The notes under the pieces were generated by a model. It was not told where the DNA came from. It did not search any database and saw nothing but the letters and a program-made list of their open reading frames with translations. From Methanothrix sp. (lineage in GTDB: Archaea; Halobacteriota; Methanosarcinia; Methanotrichales; Methanotrichaceae), in the NCBI GenBank assembly GCA_028688535.1, contig JAQTXY010000055.1, positions 1-8,772 of the forward strand: DNA of 8,772 nt. The letters are read 5' to 3'. The translations under genes and the position numbers were made by a program. Positions 1 to 6,549 of this stretch are shown piece after piece. The first letter of the stretch is position 1. Each line of letters starts with the position of its first letter.

Positions 1-9
1 AAGGTAATA

Positions 10-567
10 CTATCTTCGCTCTGAGGCCATCAGATATCCCCCAAAGCCGGCTCCCCAGAGGATCACCGGATAGACAATCATTCTCTCCATGCCGCCTGGC
101 CCCAGTCCCAGGTGGACTCCAAGCACAAACAATACCAAGGAGCCAAGCGTAAGTCCTCCCAGGAAAATTACCGCGATAGACATGGGAAATCGTATCAGGA
201 CAAAAGATAGCATTTCAGATAATCCGCCGCATATAAAAGTAATGCCCGCAAAAATCTCATGGTAAAGTCTTATAGTTTCCGGGAAGAAGCCTACGCCCAT
301 TGCTCCCGCCCCAGTTAGGATCATTAAAATCGTGAATATCTTATTTTTGTGAAAGGAGTGAAATGATATCGCAGAGAGAATTATCAGCAGTCCCAGTAAG
401 ATGATGGAGCTGTTGAATAGTCCCGCCGTGGAGCCTACACCCAGATCGCTTATCATATTTTTGGAAATGCTGTAGCCGGGATAGATCGCCTCGCAAATGA
501 GCATGATGATGAGAAATTGAGAGGCTCCTACGAAGGATAGCCATCCGGCAATTCGTATAGAATACAT
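10..567 (-). CDS. DUF998-type six-helix membrane protein
   Basis: Predicted integral membrane protein of 185 residues, of unknown function. Hydrophobic segments lie near residues 9-29, 50-69, 77-95, 104-125, 128-151 and 162-181, giving six helices. The loops carry the conserved-looking patterns I associate with the DUF998 family in archaea: YPGYSISKNMISDLG (29-43), GFFPE (93-97), LYHE (101-104) and GPGGMER (156-162). There is no cleavable signal peptide beyond the first helix. No catalytic motif is recognisable and no substrate can be named. The ATG at 567 has no Shine-Dalgarno sequence, but a TATA-like box sits about 27 bases upstream, which suits leaderless transcription from its own promoter. 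It lies 76 bp downstream of the phosphorylase gene on the same strand. The family call is fairly safe; the role is unknown. Confidence 0.85.
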   Translation of the reverse strand: MYSIRIAGWLSFVGASQFLIIMLICEAIYPGYSISKNMISDLGVGSTAGLFNSSIILLGLLIILSAISFHSFHKNKIFTILMILTGAGAMGVGFFPETIRLYHEIFAGITFICGGLSEMLSFVLIRFPMSIAVIFLGGLTLGSLVLFVLGVHLGLGPGGMERMIVYPVILWGAGFGGYLMASERR

Positions 568-589
568 AGATAATAGTTAACTACATAAA

Positions 590-601
590 TAAAATATAAA
601 G
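590..601 (-). promoter_or_regulatory. TATA-like box of the DUF998 gene, leaderless layout
   Basis: On the minus strand the AT-rich element CTTTATATTTTA is centred about 28 bases before the ATG at 567. Archaeal TATA boxes lie roughly 26-27 bases before the transcription start, so the transcript would begin at or next to the start codon. No Shine-Dalgarno sequence is visible between the element and the ATG, which agrees with a leaderless message. The same T-rich tract could also help end transcription from the upstream phosphorylase gene. Confidence 0.45.
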
Positions 602-643
602 TTATCGTCTTAAAATCATGAATTTAGTCCAGACCAATCTGTA

Positions 644-1399
644 CTATAACACCGCATCTTCCAGAGCATACCGGCAGCCGCACGACCTCTCATCTGAAAT
701 TTCCTGGGCAGCCAGTTTGATTATCTCTGCCACAATTTCCTGATTTTTTCTCATGAGATCGGTGATCTCAGAGATGGCCAGGTTGCTTCCTCCTATCATT
801 CCCGCAGCAGGATTGGTGACGATGCATAGCGATGCATAGCAAAGCCTCGCCTCCCTGGCCAGCACTACCTCAGGATAGCCGGTCATTCCCACCACATCTC
901 CAAACAGGCGCATCATTCTGATCTGGGCGGGCGACTCCAGATGGGGGCCCTCGGCACAGACATAGACGCCCTCACCCACCGTCTGGCCCAGCGAGCCGGC
1001 GGCTTCAATTAATGAGCGGCGGAGGTGCGGGCAGTAGGGGCAGCCCATATCCACATGAACGGCTCTCTCTTCAAAAAAAGTATTAGGCCGGCTCTTGGTG
1101 AACTCCGCAAAGTCGCTGGGCAAAAATATGCTGCCCATAGGGTGCCCGGCCATGCTGCCCACAGTGTTGGTGGAGATGACTGCCCTTGCGCCTGATATCC
1201 TGGCTGCGGAGATGATGGCCCGGTAGTTGACTTTGTGAGGGGGCAGATGGTTATCTCCATGACGGGAGATGAAGACGATCTCTTTTCCCACAAAATTGGA
1301 GTGGACGACAGGCACTTTTCCATAGGGCGTCTCCACCTCATCTGCCTGCCCTTTCAAGGCAAAGCCCACACCGCCGATGACGGCCAGATCAGGATCCAT
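644..1399 (-). CDS. MTAP/PNP-family phosphorylase, probable S-methyl-5'-thioinosine phosphorylase
   Basis: Cytosolic purine nucleoside phosphorylase of the MTAP/PNP-2 family, 251 residues, close to the usual family length. It would split a 5'-methylthio-nucleoside with phosphate, releasing base and 5-methylthioribose-1-phosphate. Visible family blocks are the N-terminal glycine loop GGVGF (9-13), SRHGDNHLPPHKVNYRA (45-61), STNTVGS (76-82), EGPHLESPAQ (150-159) and GMTGYPEVVLARE (171-183). At the base-recognition position it has TN (Asn196) where adenine-specific MTAPs have TD. In this family Asn favours 6-oxopurines, so methylthioinosine, inosine or guanosine is more likely than MTA. A C-terminal Cys240-Gly-Cys242 resembles the CXC disulfide motif of thermophilic archaeal homologues. 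Val11 replaces the Thr usual in the phosphate loop. The ATG at 1399 is the first in frame and starts just ahead of the glycine loop. Ordinary PNP or MTAP activity is the alternative. Confidence 0.88.
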   Translation of the reverse strand: MDPDLAVIGGVGFALKGQADEVETPYGKVPVVHSNFVGKEIVFISRHGDNHLPPHKVNYRAIISAARISGARAVISTNTVGSMAGHPMGSIFLPSDFAEFTKSRPNTFFEERAVHVDMGCPYCPHLRRSLIEAAGSLGQTVGEGVYVCAEGPHLESPAQIRMMRLFGDVVGMTGYPEVVLAREARLCYASLCIVTNPAAGMIGGSNLAISEITDLMRKNQEIVAEIIKLAAQEISDERSCGCRYALEDAVL

Positions 1400-1433
1400 G
1401 ATACAAGGAATCCCAACTATCTAATCTCTTTTT

Positions 1434-1441
1434 CGCTTAAA
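1434..1441 (-). promoter_or_regulatory. TATA-like box of the MTIP-like gene
   Basis: The minus-strand octamer TATTTAAG is centred about 38 bases upstream of the ATG at 1399. This predicts a start of transcription near 1411 and a leader of about 12 bases. No strong Shine-Dalgarno sequence is present in that leader. It is called by composition and spacing only. Confidence 0.4.
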
Positions 1442-1477
1442 TAGGATTTATGTAAAGTCCCGAATGTGGGTAGTCTA

Positions 1478-1489
1478 CCTTAATTAAGG
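1478..1489. repeat. 12-bp perfect palindrome upstream of the MTIP-like promoter
   Basis: CCTTAATTAAGG reads the same on both strands. It lies about 40 bp upstream of the putative TATA box of the phosphorylase gene. Its size and dyad symmetry fit a site for a dimeric regulator, but an AT-rich palindrome of this length can also occur by chance. No second copy was noticed elsewhere in the window. Confidence 0.3.
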
Positions 1490-1742
1490 CCATTTGCCGC
1501 CTGGTTGACTGTCCCGCCACCAGCTTGATGGCCAGAGGATAGCCCTACATGAAGCCAGCGATCTCGGCCAGGCAGGTCCGGCAGATCCAGGGGCCGGGAG
1601 ACAATCAACAGAATACGAAATCCCTGGAGAGAGGAAGCATCTTGCGGCATATCAGGCCGAGTACGTCTGAGAAAGTTAATCAATATGTCCATCTTCCGGA
1701 AAAATCCCAGATTAGATTGATATGGATAACCCTAAAGATATG
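1490..1742 (-). other. Gap without an intact gene; possible decayed coding remnant
   Basis: This is the central part of the 442-bp gap between Cdc48 and the MTIP-like gene, and no intact gene was recognised in it. One minus-strand frame (1480-1692) stays open for 70 codons and contains FRILLIVSRPLDLPDLPGRD. Immediately downstream in another minus frame lies GYPLAIKLVAGQSTRRQ, preceded by a stop codon (near 1546). Both pieces have protein-like composition, and GYPLAIKLVAG recalls the GxPLA block of STAND/NB-ARC ATPases. They sit in different frames and only a few residues apart, so if real this is a frameshifted, deleted remnant. No start signal is evident. It could equally be noncoding sequence that happens to be open. 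Confidence 0.25.
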
Positions 1743-1804
1743 AAAAAAGGGCGAGGGTTCACTTCATCCCCAACCTGAAGGCCGGGATATTCGTGACCCC
1801 TCGC
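1743..1804 (-). terminator. Terminator-like hairpin plus U-tract downstream of Cdc48
   Basis: Read on the minus strand, GCGAGGGGTCAC (1793-1804) can pair with GTGAACCCTCGC (1751-1762) in 11 of 12 positions, with one G-A mismatch. A smaller inner stem, ATCCC (1784-1788 read on the minus strand) with GGGAT (1766-1770), lies within the 30-base loop. Two bases after the outer stem come six U residues (1743-1748). It begins about 38 bases past the Cdc48 stop codon, where a 3' end is expected. There is no T-run on the plus-strand side, so it acts in one direction if it acts. Archaeal terminators depend mainly on U-tracts; the hairpin may instead stabilise the 3' end. Confidence 0.55.
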
Positions 1805-1841
1805 GCTTCCGATGTAATTAATGGCCGGGAAGGCCGCGCCC

Positions 1842-4121
1842 TCAGGCGTAAATATCCCCGCGCTCCATTTCCTTTGAGGCTTTCTTGCGCAGCTCCTTTC
1901 CCAGTTTGGAATAGTACTTCATGGTGTCAGGCGTAACCGAGGGGCCGATCTCCTGCAAAGCCGCCAGGAAATGCTTCTGGCCGATCATCTTTGCCGCCAT
2001 ATCCTCTCGCAGAGCCAGCCGCCCGGCTTTGCGCACCACCGCGGCGATATCGGCTCCCGTGTACTGGTCAGTGAGGGCGATCAGCTCGTCGATATTGATA
2101 TCGTCCTCCAGAGGCGCTTTTTTCAGATGCACCTGGAAGATCTTCCTGCGGGACTCCTTGTCCGGTACAGGTGCCAAAATCAACTCGTCAAAACGCCCAG
2201 GCCGGAGGAGCGCCGGATCGATGATATCCGGCCGGTTGGTAGCCCCAATTACTACCACTCCTCTTAGTTCCTCCAGACCGTCCATCTCGCTTAAAAGCTG
2301 GTTTACTACACGCTCGGTGACATGCGGCTCTCCTGCGCCTCCGCCGCCACGCATGGGCACCAACGCATCCAGCTCATCCAGGAAGATAATGGATGGAGCC
2401 ACTTGCCTTGCTTTTCTGAAAATCTCTTCCACTCTCTTCTCGCTTTCTCCATACCACTTGGAGAGCAGCGCAGATCCTTTGACTGTGATGAAGTTGGCCT
2501 CGCTCTCATTGGCCACCGCCTTGGCCAGCATGGTCTTGCCAGTTCCAGGCGGTCCGTAAAGCAAAATTCCCTTGGGGGCCTCTATCCCTAGGCGACGGAA
2601 ACTCTCGGCGTTTCTAAGCGGCCACTCTACCGCTTCCACAAGAAGCTGCTTGACGTCTTCCAGGCCGCCAATGTCCTCCCAACTGACATTGGGAACCTCA
2701 ACCAAGATCTCCCTCATAGCCGACGGAGAAACCTCTCGCAGTGCCGCCTCAAAGTCGTCCTTTTGCACGATGAGCCGGTCTAGGATCTCTTTGGGAATGG
2801 TGGGCTCTTCCAGATCTATCTCCGGCAGAATGCGGCGCAGAGCATTCATAGCCGCCTCCCGCCCCACTGCCGAGATATCCGCGCCCACGAATCCGTAGGT
2901 TCTCTTGGCAAAGTCCTCCAGGACCACATCCTCGTGCAAAGGCATGCCGCGCGTGTGAATCTGAAAGATCTCCATACGCCCTTCCATGTCAGGAACGCCC
3001 AGCTCAATCTCCCGGTCGAACCTGCCCGGCCGGCGAAGAGCCATATCCAGCGCCTCGGGCCGGTTGGTGGATCCGATTACTATTACGTTCTTTCTCTCTT
3101 TCAGGCCGTCCATGAGCGATAAGAGCTGAGCCACAACGCGCCTTTCCACTTCACCTGTGACATCGCCGCGCTTGGGTGCGATGGAATCCAGCTCATCCAG
3201 GAAGATTATGGCAGGGGTGTTCTTCTCCGCCTCCTCGAATAGATCTCGCAGAGCCTTCTCGCTCTCACCATAGTACTTGGACATTATCTCCGGGCCGTTG
3301 ATGCTTATGAAATAAGCGTCACTCTCATTGGCCACAGCTTTGGCAAGCATGGTTTTTCCAGTGCCGGGCGGCCCATGGAGGAGAACGCCCTTGGGCGGAT
3401 CAATCCCCAGGCGGTCAAAGAGCTCGGGATGCTTGAGGGGAAGCTCAATCATCTCTCTGACCTTGGTTATCACCGGCTTCAGGCCGCCAACATCTTCGTA
3501 AACTACCGAGGGAACAGAACGCTGTGGCGTCTCTACTGCCTGAGGCAAAAGCTCAATATCGGTTCCTTCTGTGATCTTGACAATTCCGCCCGGGCTGGTG
3601 GAGATCACTCTCAGCTTGATCTCGCCCAGGCCAAAAGCTTGAGCCCCTAAAAAGCCGCGGAATATCTCCTCGAACATGGTCTCCCGGCCCATGGAGTCGG
3701 TGGGCGGCTTTCGGACGCTGGTGGTGGAGATGATATCTCCTTTTGTCAGCGGCCGGCCATTGAAGACCTTGGTGAGAACGTCCCCAGGAGCAAAGATCTG
3801 CATCCCTTGCGTGACTGGAGCCAGGGTTACATGCTTGGCCTCATTCCAGATCGCCTTCTTGACCTCTACATACTGGCCTATGCTCGTTCCGGCGTTGGAT
3901 CTGATCAGACCATCCATCCTGATCATGTCAAGCCCCTGATCCTGGGAGTAGGCACTGACAGCCAAAGCCGCCGTTGACCTTGAACCTAACAGCTCAACTA
4001 CATCTAAGGGACGTGCGCCTATTCTCTCCAGAAAATCCTCGCCAATCCTGACTATGCCTTTTCCTACATCGCCCTGATTGGCCTCGGAAACCTTCAGCCT
4101 GACGCTTTCTCCTTCAGTCAT
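1842..4121 (-). CDS. cdc48: Cdc48/VAT-type AAA+ ATPase with two AAA modules
   Basis: Hexameric ATP-driven unfoldase of the Cdc48/p97/VAT family, 759 residues from the chosen start, which is normal for the family. The order is an N-domain double-psi barrel (about 5-90), a second N subdomain (about 100-190), AAA module D1 and AAA module D2. D1 has Walker A GPPGTGKT at 250-257, Walker B FLDE with Asp309-Glu310, pore loop KYYGES (282-287) and arginine fingers Arg364 and Arg367. D2 has Walker A at 523-530, Walker B with Asp582-Glu583, pore loop KWYGES (555-560) and arginines 640 and 643. Both rings thus look ATPase-competent. A glycine-rich [10 protein letters not shown] loop follows the D2 Walker B. 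The protein ends in Ile-Tyr-Ala, a hydrophobic-Tyr-X tail of the kind used to dock on the 20S proteasome. The ATG at 4121 is preferred because AGGTG lies 10 bases upstream and homologues begin here; a TTG at 4151 would add ten residues unlike the family. Confidence 0.97.
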   Translation of the reverse strand: MTEGESVRLKVSEANQGDVGKGIVRIGEDFLERIGARPLDVVELLGSRSTAALAVSAYSQDQGLDMIRMDGLIRSNAGTSIGQYVEVKKAIWNEAKHVTLAPVTQGMQIFAPGDVLTKVFNGRPLTKGDIISTTSVRKPPTDSMGRETMFEEIFRGFLGAQAFGLGEIKLRVISTSPGGIVKITEGTDIELLPQAVETPQRSVPSVVYEDVGGLKPVITKVREMIELPLKHPELFDRLGIDPPKGVLLHGPPGTGKTMLAKAVANESDAYFISINGPEIMSKYYGESEKALRDLFEEAEKNTPAIIFLDELDSIAPKRGDVTGEVERRVVAQLLSLMDGLKERKNVIVIGSTNRPEALDMALRRPGRFDREIELGVPDMEGRMEIFQIHTRGMPLHEDVVLEDFAKRTYGFVGADISAVGREAAMNALRRILPEIDLEEPTIPKEILDRLIVQKDDFEAALREVSPSAMREILVEVPNVSWEDIGGLEDVKQLLVEAVEWPLRNAESFRRLGIEAPKGILLYGPPGTGKTMLAKAVANESEANFITVKGSALLSKWYGESEKRVEEIFRKARQVAPSIIFLDELDALVPMRGGGGAGEPHVTERVVNQLLSEMDGLEELRGVVVIGATNRPDIIDPALLRPGRFDELILAPVPDKESRRKIFQVHLKKAPLEDDINIDELIALTDQYTGADIAAVVRKAGRLALREDMAAKMIGQKHFLAALQEIGPSVTPDTMKYYSKLGKELRKKASKEMERGDIYA

Positions 4122-4131
4122 GTATTTCTTG

Positions 4132-4136
4132 CACCT
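4132..4136 (-). promoter_or_regulatory. Ribosome binding site that sets the Cdc48 start
   Basis: Minus-strand AGGTG, complementary to the archaeal 16S rRNA 3' end, lies 10 bases before the ATG at 4121. This supports that ATG over the in-frame TTG at 4151, which has no comparable motif in front of it. Confidence 0.6.
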
Positions 4137-4190
4137 GCTTTTTAGTATCAAGCCCTAAGCATCTTTGATCTGCAATTGTGATATTGATAC

Positions 4191-4202
4191 CTATTTTTTA
4201 AG
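4191..4202 (-). promoter_or_regulatory. TATA-like box of the Cdc48 gene
   Basis: The minus-strand element CTTAAAAAATAG is the strongest AT-rich box upstream of the Cdc48 gene. It predicts transcription from about 4170 and a leader of about 50 bases that includes the AGGTG site. A weaker alternative, ATCAATATCA, lies closer to the gene (around 4180-4189). Confidence 0.4.
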
Positions 4203-4249
4203 TAGTTTGCGCCAACGCCTCGCATTGCTATTAGCGTTTCTGCTCTACT

Positions 4250-4262
4250 CGAAGGATATATC
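4250..4262 (+). promoter_or_regulatory. glgP: BRE plus TATA box of the glucan phosphorylase gene
   Basis: CGAAG (4250-4254), similar to the purine-rich TFB recognition element, directly precedes the symmetric TATA-like octamer GATATATC (4255-4262). The predicted transcription start is near 4285, giving a leader of about 22 bases that carries the ribosome binding site. This promoter and that of Cdc48 point away from each other within 185 bp, with about 50 bp between the two boxes. Confidence 0.5.
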
Positions 4263-4277
4263 TCTGAAGAGCGCTCA

Positions 4278-4290
4278 TTGCAGCTTGCAA
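4278..4290. repeat. Short dyad at the predicted phosphorylase transcription start
   Basis: TTGCA and TGCAA flank GCT as a 13-base interrupted palindrome. It covers the transcription start predicted from the GATATATC box, a position where archaeal repressors often bind. The arms are only five bases, so chance is a real possibility. Confidence 0.25.
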
Positions 4291-4291
4291 G

Positions 4292-4299
4292 GGAGCTGA
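4292..4299 (+). promoter_or_regulatory. glgP: Ribosome binding site of the glucan phosphorylase gene
   Basis: GGAGCTGA differs at one base from the full archaeal Shine-Dalgarno sequence GGAGGTGA and ends seven bases before the ATG at 4307. This fixes that ATG as the start. Confidence 0.6.
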
Positions 4300-4306
4300 C
4301 ACTATC

Positions 4307-6496
4307 ATGCAAGGTATCAAAGACAAATTCCCCCATCTTCCCGAAAGGATCTCAGGACTGCGAGAGCTGGCCTACAACCTCTGGTGGAGCTGGCATCCCG
4401 AGGGCCGGGCGCTCTTCAAGCTCCTCAATCGCCGGGGCTGGTATCTGAGCAATCACAACCCTGTGAAGATGATCAACCGCATGGACGAAGGTGCTCTGCA
4501 GGCAGCCGCATCCGACCATCACTTTGTGAGGCATTACGAGTCTGTAATGACCCGTTTTGAGAGCTACATGGACCCATCCGTCGGCTGGTTTTGCAGCCGG
4601 GTAGCAGAGCCGCAAAAGTGCCGGGTCGCCTACTTCTCGGCTGAATACGGCCTGCATCATGCACTTCCCTTTTATGCAGGGGGCCTGGGCTTTTTGGCGG
4701 GAGACTTTCTCAAGGAGTGCAGCGACCTGGGGCTGCCTCTTGTGGCTGTAGGGTTCATGTATCCACAAGGATATCTCCGCCAGATGATCTCGCCGGACGG
4801 CTGGCAGATGGGAGCCTGCGAGATGATGGACCGGGAGAATGCACCAATTAGAAAGATGGAAGATGCTAATGGCGATCCGATCACCATAAAAGTGCCGATC
4901 ATGGACCCACCGATCTATTTAGAGGTCTGGATGGTTCAGGTGGGAAAGACCAGCCTTTACTTGATAGATACCTCCAGCGAAGCCAACGATCCCTGGAATC
5001 GTGTCATATCCGACCGGCTTTATACCGGAGATCTGGAACAGCGCCTGCGCCAGGAGATAGTCCTGGGAATTGGCGGCGTGCGCATCTTGCGTCATCTGGG
5101 TGTGGACTACTCCGTTCTTCATTGCAATGAGGGCCATCCAGCCTTTGCCATCCTGGAGAGGATTAGGGAGAAGGTGGAAGAAGGTGCGAGCTATGCTGAT
5201 GCCTTCGAGCAGGTTCGCAGTACCACGGTCTTCACTACCCACACGCCTGTTCCTGCCGGCCATGATGTCTTTTCCTTTAAATTAATGGACAAGTACTTCG
5301 GCTCATACCTTCCCACACTTGATCTCTCTCGGGATGAACTCTTTCGCCTGGGAATGAATCCGGCCAAACCGGAAGGCTTTAACATGACTGCCTTTGCCCT
5401 GCGCTGCAGTGCTTTTAGAAATGCGGTGAGCAAGAAGCATGGAGAAGTCAGCCGGGATATGTGGCAGCATCTTTGGCCAAAACTCGAAGTTGACAGAGTT
5501 CCCATTGAGCACATCACCAATGGGGTGCATGTTCCTACCTGGATTGACCGGCGTCTGGGTGATGAAATATTCAACCGCTACCTTGGACGAACCTGGCTGG
5601 AGGAGCACGACCAGCCGGCTATCTGGCAATTGGTCGATGAGATACCGGACAACGTTATCTGGGAGCACCATCGATTCATGAAAGAGATGGCGATTGGCAA
5701 GATAAGAGAAAGAGCCCGCAACAAGTGGCGCAAATCCGGTTCTGACCTCAACAATGTCATGGCCTCCGGGGTGCTGCTCGATCCGGCTGCCCTCACCTTG
5801 GGTTTTGCCAGGCGCTTCGCCTCCTACAAACGGCCCACGCTCCTCTTGCAGGATATGGCCCGTTTGGCTAGAATCGTGGGCGATCCCAGCAGGCCGGTGC
5901 AAATCATCTTTGCCGGCAAAGCTCATCAGGACGATCAGCAGAGCAAGCAGCTCCTGCAACTGGTCTTCAATGCCGCCAAGGACCAGTCCTTTGGAGGGCG
6001 CATCGCCTTTGTTGAGGATTACGACGAACTATTGGCGCAGTATCTGGTTCATGGCGTTGATGTCTGGGTCAACAATCCTCTGCCGCCAATGGAAGCGAGC
6101 GGAACGAGCGGCATGAAAGCCACCTTGAACGGCGTGCCTCAGCTTTCCATACTTGACGGATGGTGGATCGAAGGCTACAATGGAAAGAACGGCTGGGCTG
6201 TGGAGGGTGCAGGAGAGGGGCCGGACAGGGACGCACGAGACGCAGCGGCCATCTACGATCTGCTGGAAAAGGATATTGTTCCGCTATTCTACGATGTGGA
6301 CGAGGATGGTGTCTCGCACGGCTGGGCTGCTATCATGAAGGAGGCTATCAAGATGGCCGGACAGGGCTTTTCCGCTCGCAGGATGGCCAAGGAATACACT
6401 GATAGGTTCTATAGAAAAGCACTGGAGTCGACCATGAAGATGGAAAGAGACGGGGTAAGAGAGAGCGCTAAAGGGGATATCTTTGGCGGGATCTAG
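4307..6496 (+). CDS. glgP: Alpha-glucan (glycogen/maltodextrin) phosphorylase, GT35
   Basis: PLP-dependent phosphorylase that removes terminal glucose from alpha-1,4-glucan with phosphate to give glucose-1-phosphate; cytosolic. It belongs to the shorter bacterial/archaeal alpha-glucan phosphorylase branch (729 residues; no muscle-type regulatory N-terminus). The N-terminal block LRELAYNLWWSWHPEGR (18-34) is typical of this branch. Further blocks are YFSAEYGLHHALPFYAGGLG (109-128), NEGHP (274-278), THTPVPAGHD (311-320, His319 matching the catalytic-site His of glycogen phosphorylase), RRFASYKRP (502-510, Arg503 and Lys508 matching the phosphate-binding Arg/Lys pair), and EASGTSGMKATLNG, in which Lys604 is the expected PLP lysine. 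All key residues seen are intact. The start is fixed by a near-perfect ribosome binding site. The gene leads the plus-strand block, 53 bp ahead of purP. In a methanogen the likely substrate is stored glycogen; preference for maltodextrin cannot be excluded. Confidence 0.96.
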   Translation: MQGIKDKFPHLPERISGLRELAYNLWWSWHPEGRALFKLLNRRGWYLSNHNPVKMINRMDEGALQAAASDHHFVRHYESVMTRFESYMDPSVGWFCSRVAEPQKCRVAYFSAEYGLHHALPFYAGGLGFLAGDFLKECSDLGLPLVAVGFMYPQGYLRQMISPDGWQMGACEMMDRENAPIRKMEDANGDPITIKVPIMDPPIYLEVWMVQVGKTSLYLIDTSSEANDPWNRVISDRLYTGDLEQRLRQEIVLGIGGVRILRHLGVDYSVLHCNEGHPAFAILERIREKVEEGASYADAFEQVRSTTVFTTHTPVPAGHDVFSFKLMDKYFGSYLPTLDLSRDELFRLGMNPAKPEGFNMTAFALRCSAFRNAVSKKHGEVSRDMWQHLWPKLEVDRVPIEHITNGVHVPTWIDRRLGDEIFNRYLGRTWLEEHDQPAIWQLVDEIPDNVIWEHHRFMKEMAIGKIRERARNKWRKSGSDLNNVMASGVLLDPAALTLGFARRFASYKRPTLLLQDMARLARIVGDPSRPVQIIFAGKAHQDDQQSKQLLQLVFNAAKDQSFGGRIAFVEDYDELLAQYLVHGVDVWVNNPLPPMEASGTSGMKATLNGVPQLSILDGWWIEGYNGKNGWAVEGAGEGPDRDARDAAAIYDLLEKDIVPLFYDVDEDGVSHGWAAIMKEAIKMAGQGFSARRMAKEYTDRFYRKALESTMKMERDGVRESAKGDIFGGI

Positions 6497-6503
6497 ACAA
6501 AGG

Positions 6504-6511
6504 GTTTATCT
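6504..6511 (+). promoter_or_regulatory. purP: Possible TATA-like box for purP
   Basis: TTTATCTA lies just after the phosphorylase stop codon and about 42 bases ahead of the purP ATG, which would give a leader of roughly 17 bases. The match is weak. The 53-bp gap is equally compatible with readthrough from the phosphorylase promoter. Confidence 0.25.
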
Positions 6512-6549
6512 ACCTTCATACCAACCTGGTTATTTCAAAGGTCATCACC

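Noticed and set aside
821..840. Exact tandem repeat of the decamer GATGCATAGC inside the MTIP-like gene
   Set aside because: It encodes CYASLCIVTN, which aligns without a gap to the family pattern CYASxxxxTD/N, so it is not a duplication or assembly slip but a coincidence of codons.
1921..2559. Long plus-strand open frame (212 codons) opposite Cdc48
   Set aside because: Low-complexity serine/arginine-rich product fully antisense to a well-conserved AAA module; a shadow of its codon use.
4122..4151. Upstream TTG start giving Cdc48 ten extra residues
   Set aside because: The extension MILKSRCKKY has no counterpart that I know of in the family, and the ATG at 4121 has an AGGTG site at the right distance.
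5303..5959. Minus-strand open frame (218 codons) opposite the glucan phosphorylase
   Set aside because: Fully antisense to conserved catalytic regions, with no recognisable domain; a shadow frame.
6512..6542. Inverted repeat ACCTT / AAGGT that could hide the purP ribosome binding site
   Set aside because: Only five pairs, and the inner AACC-T-GGTT dyad has a one-base loop that cannot fold as RNA; too weak to call a regulatory hairpin.
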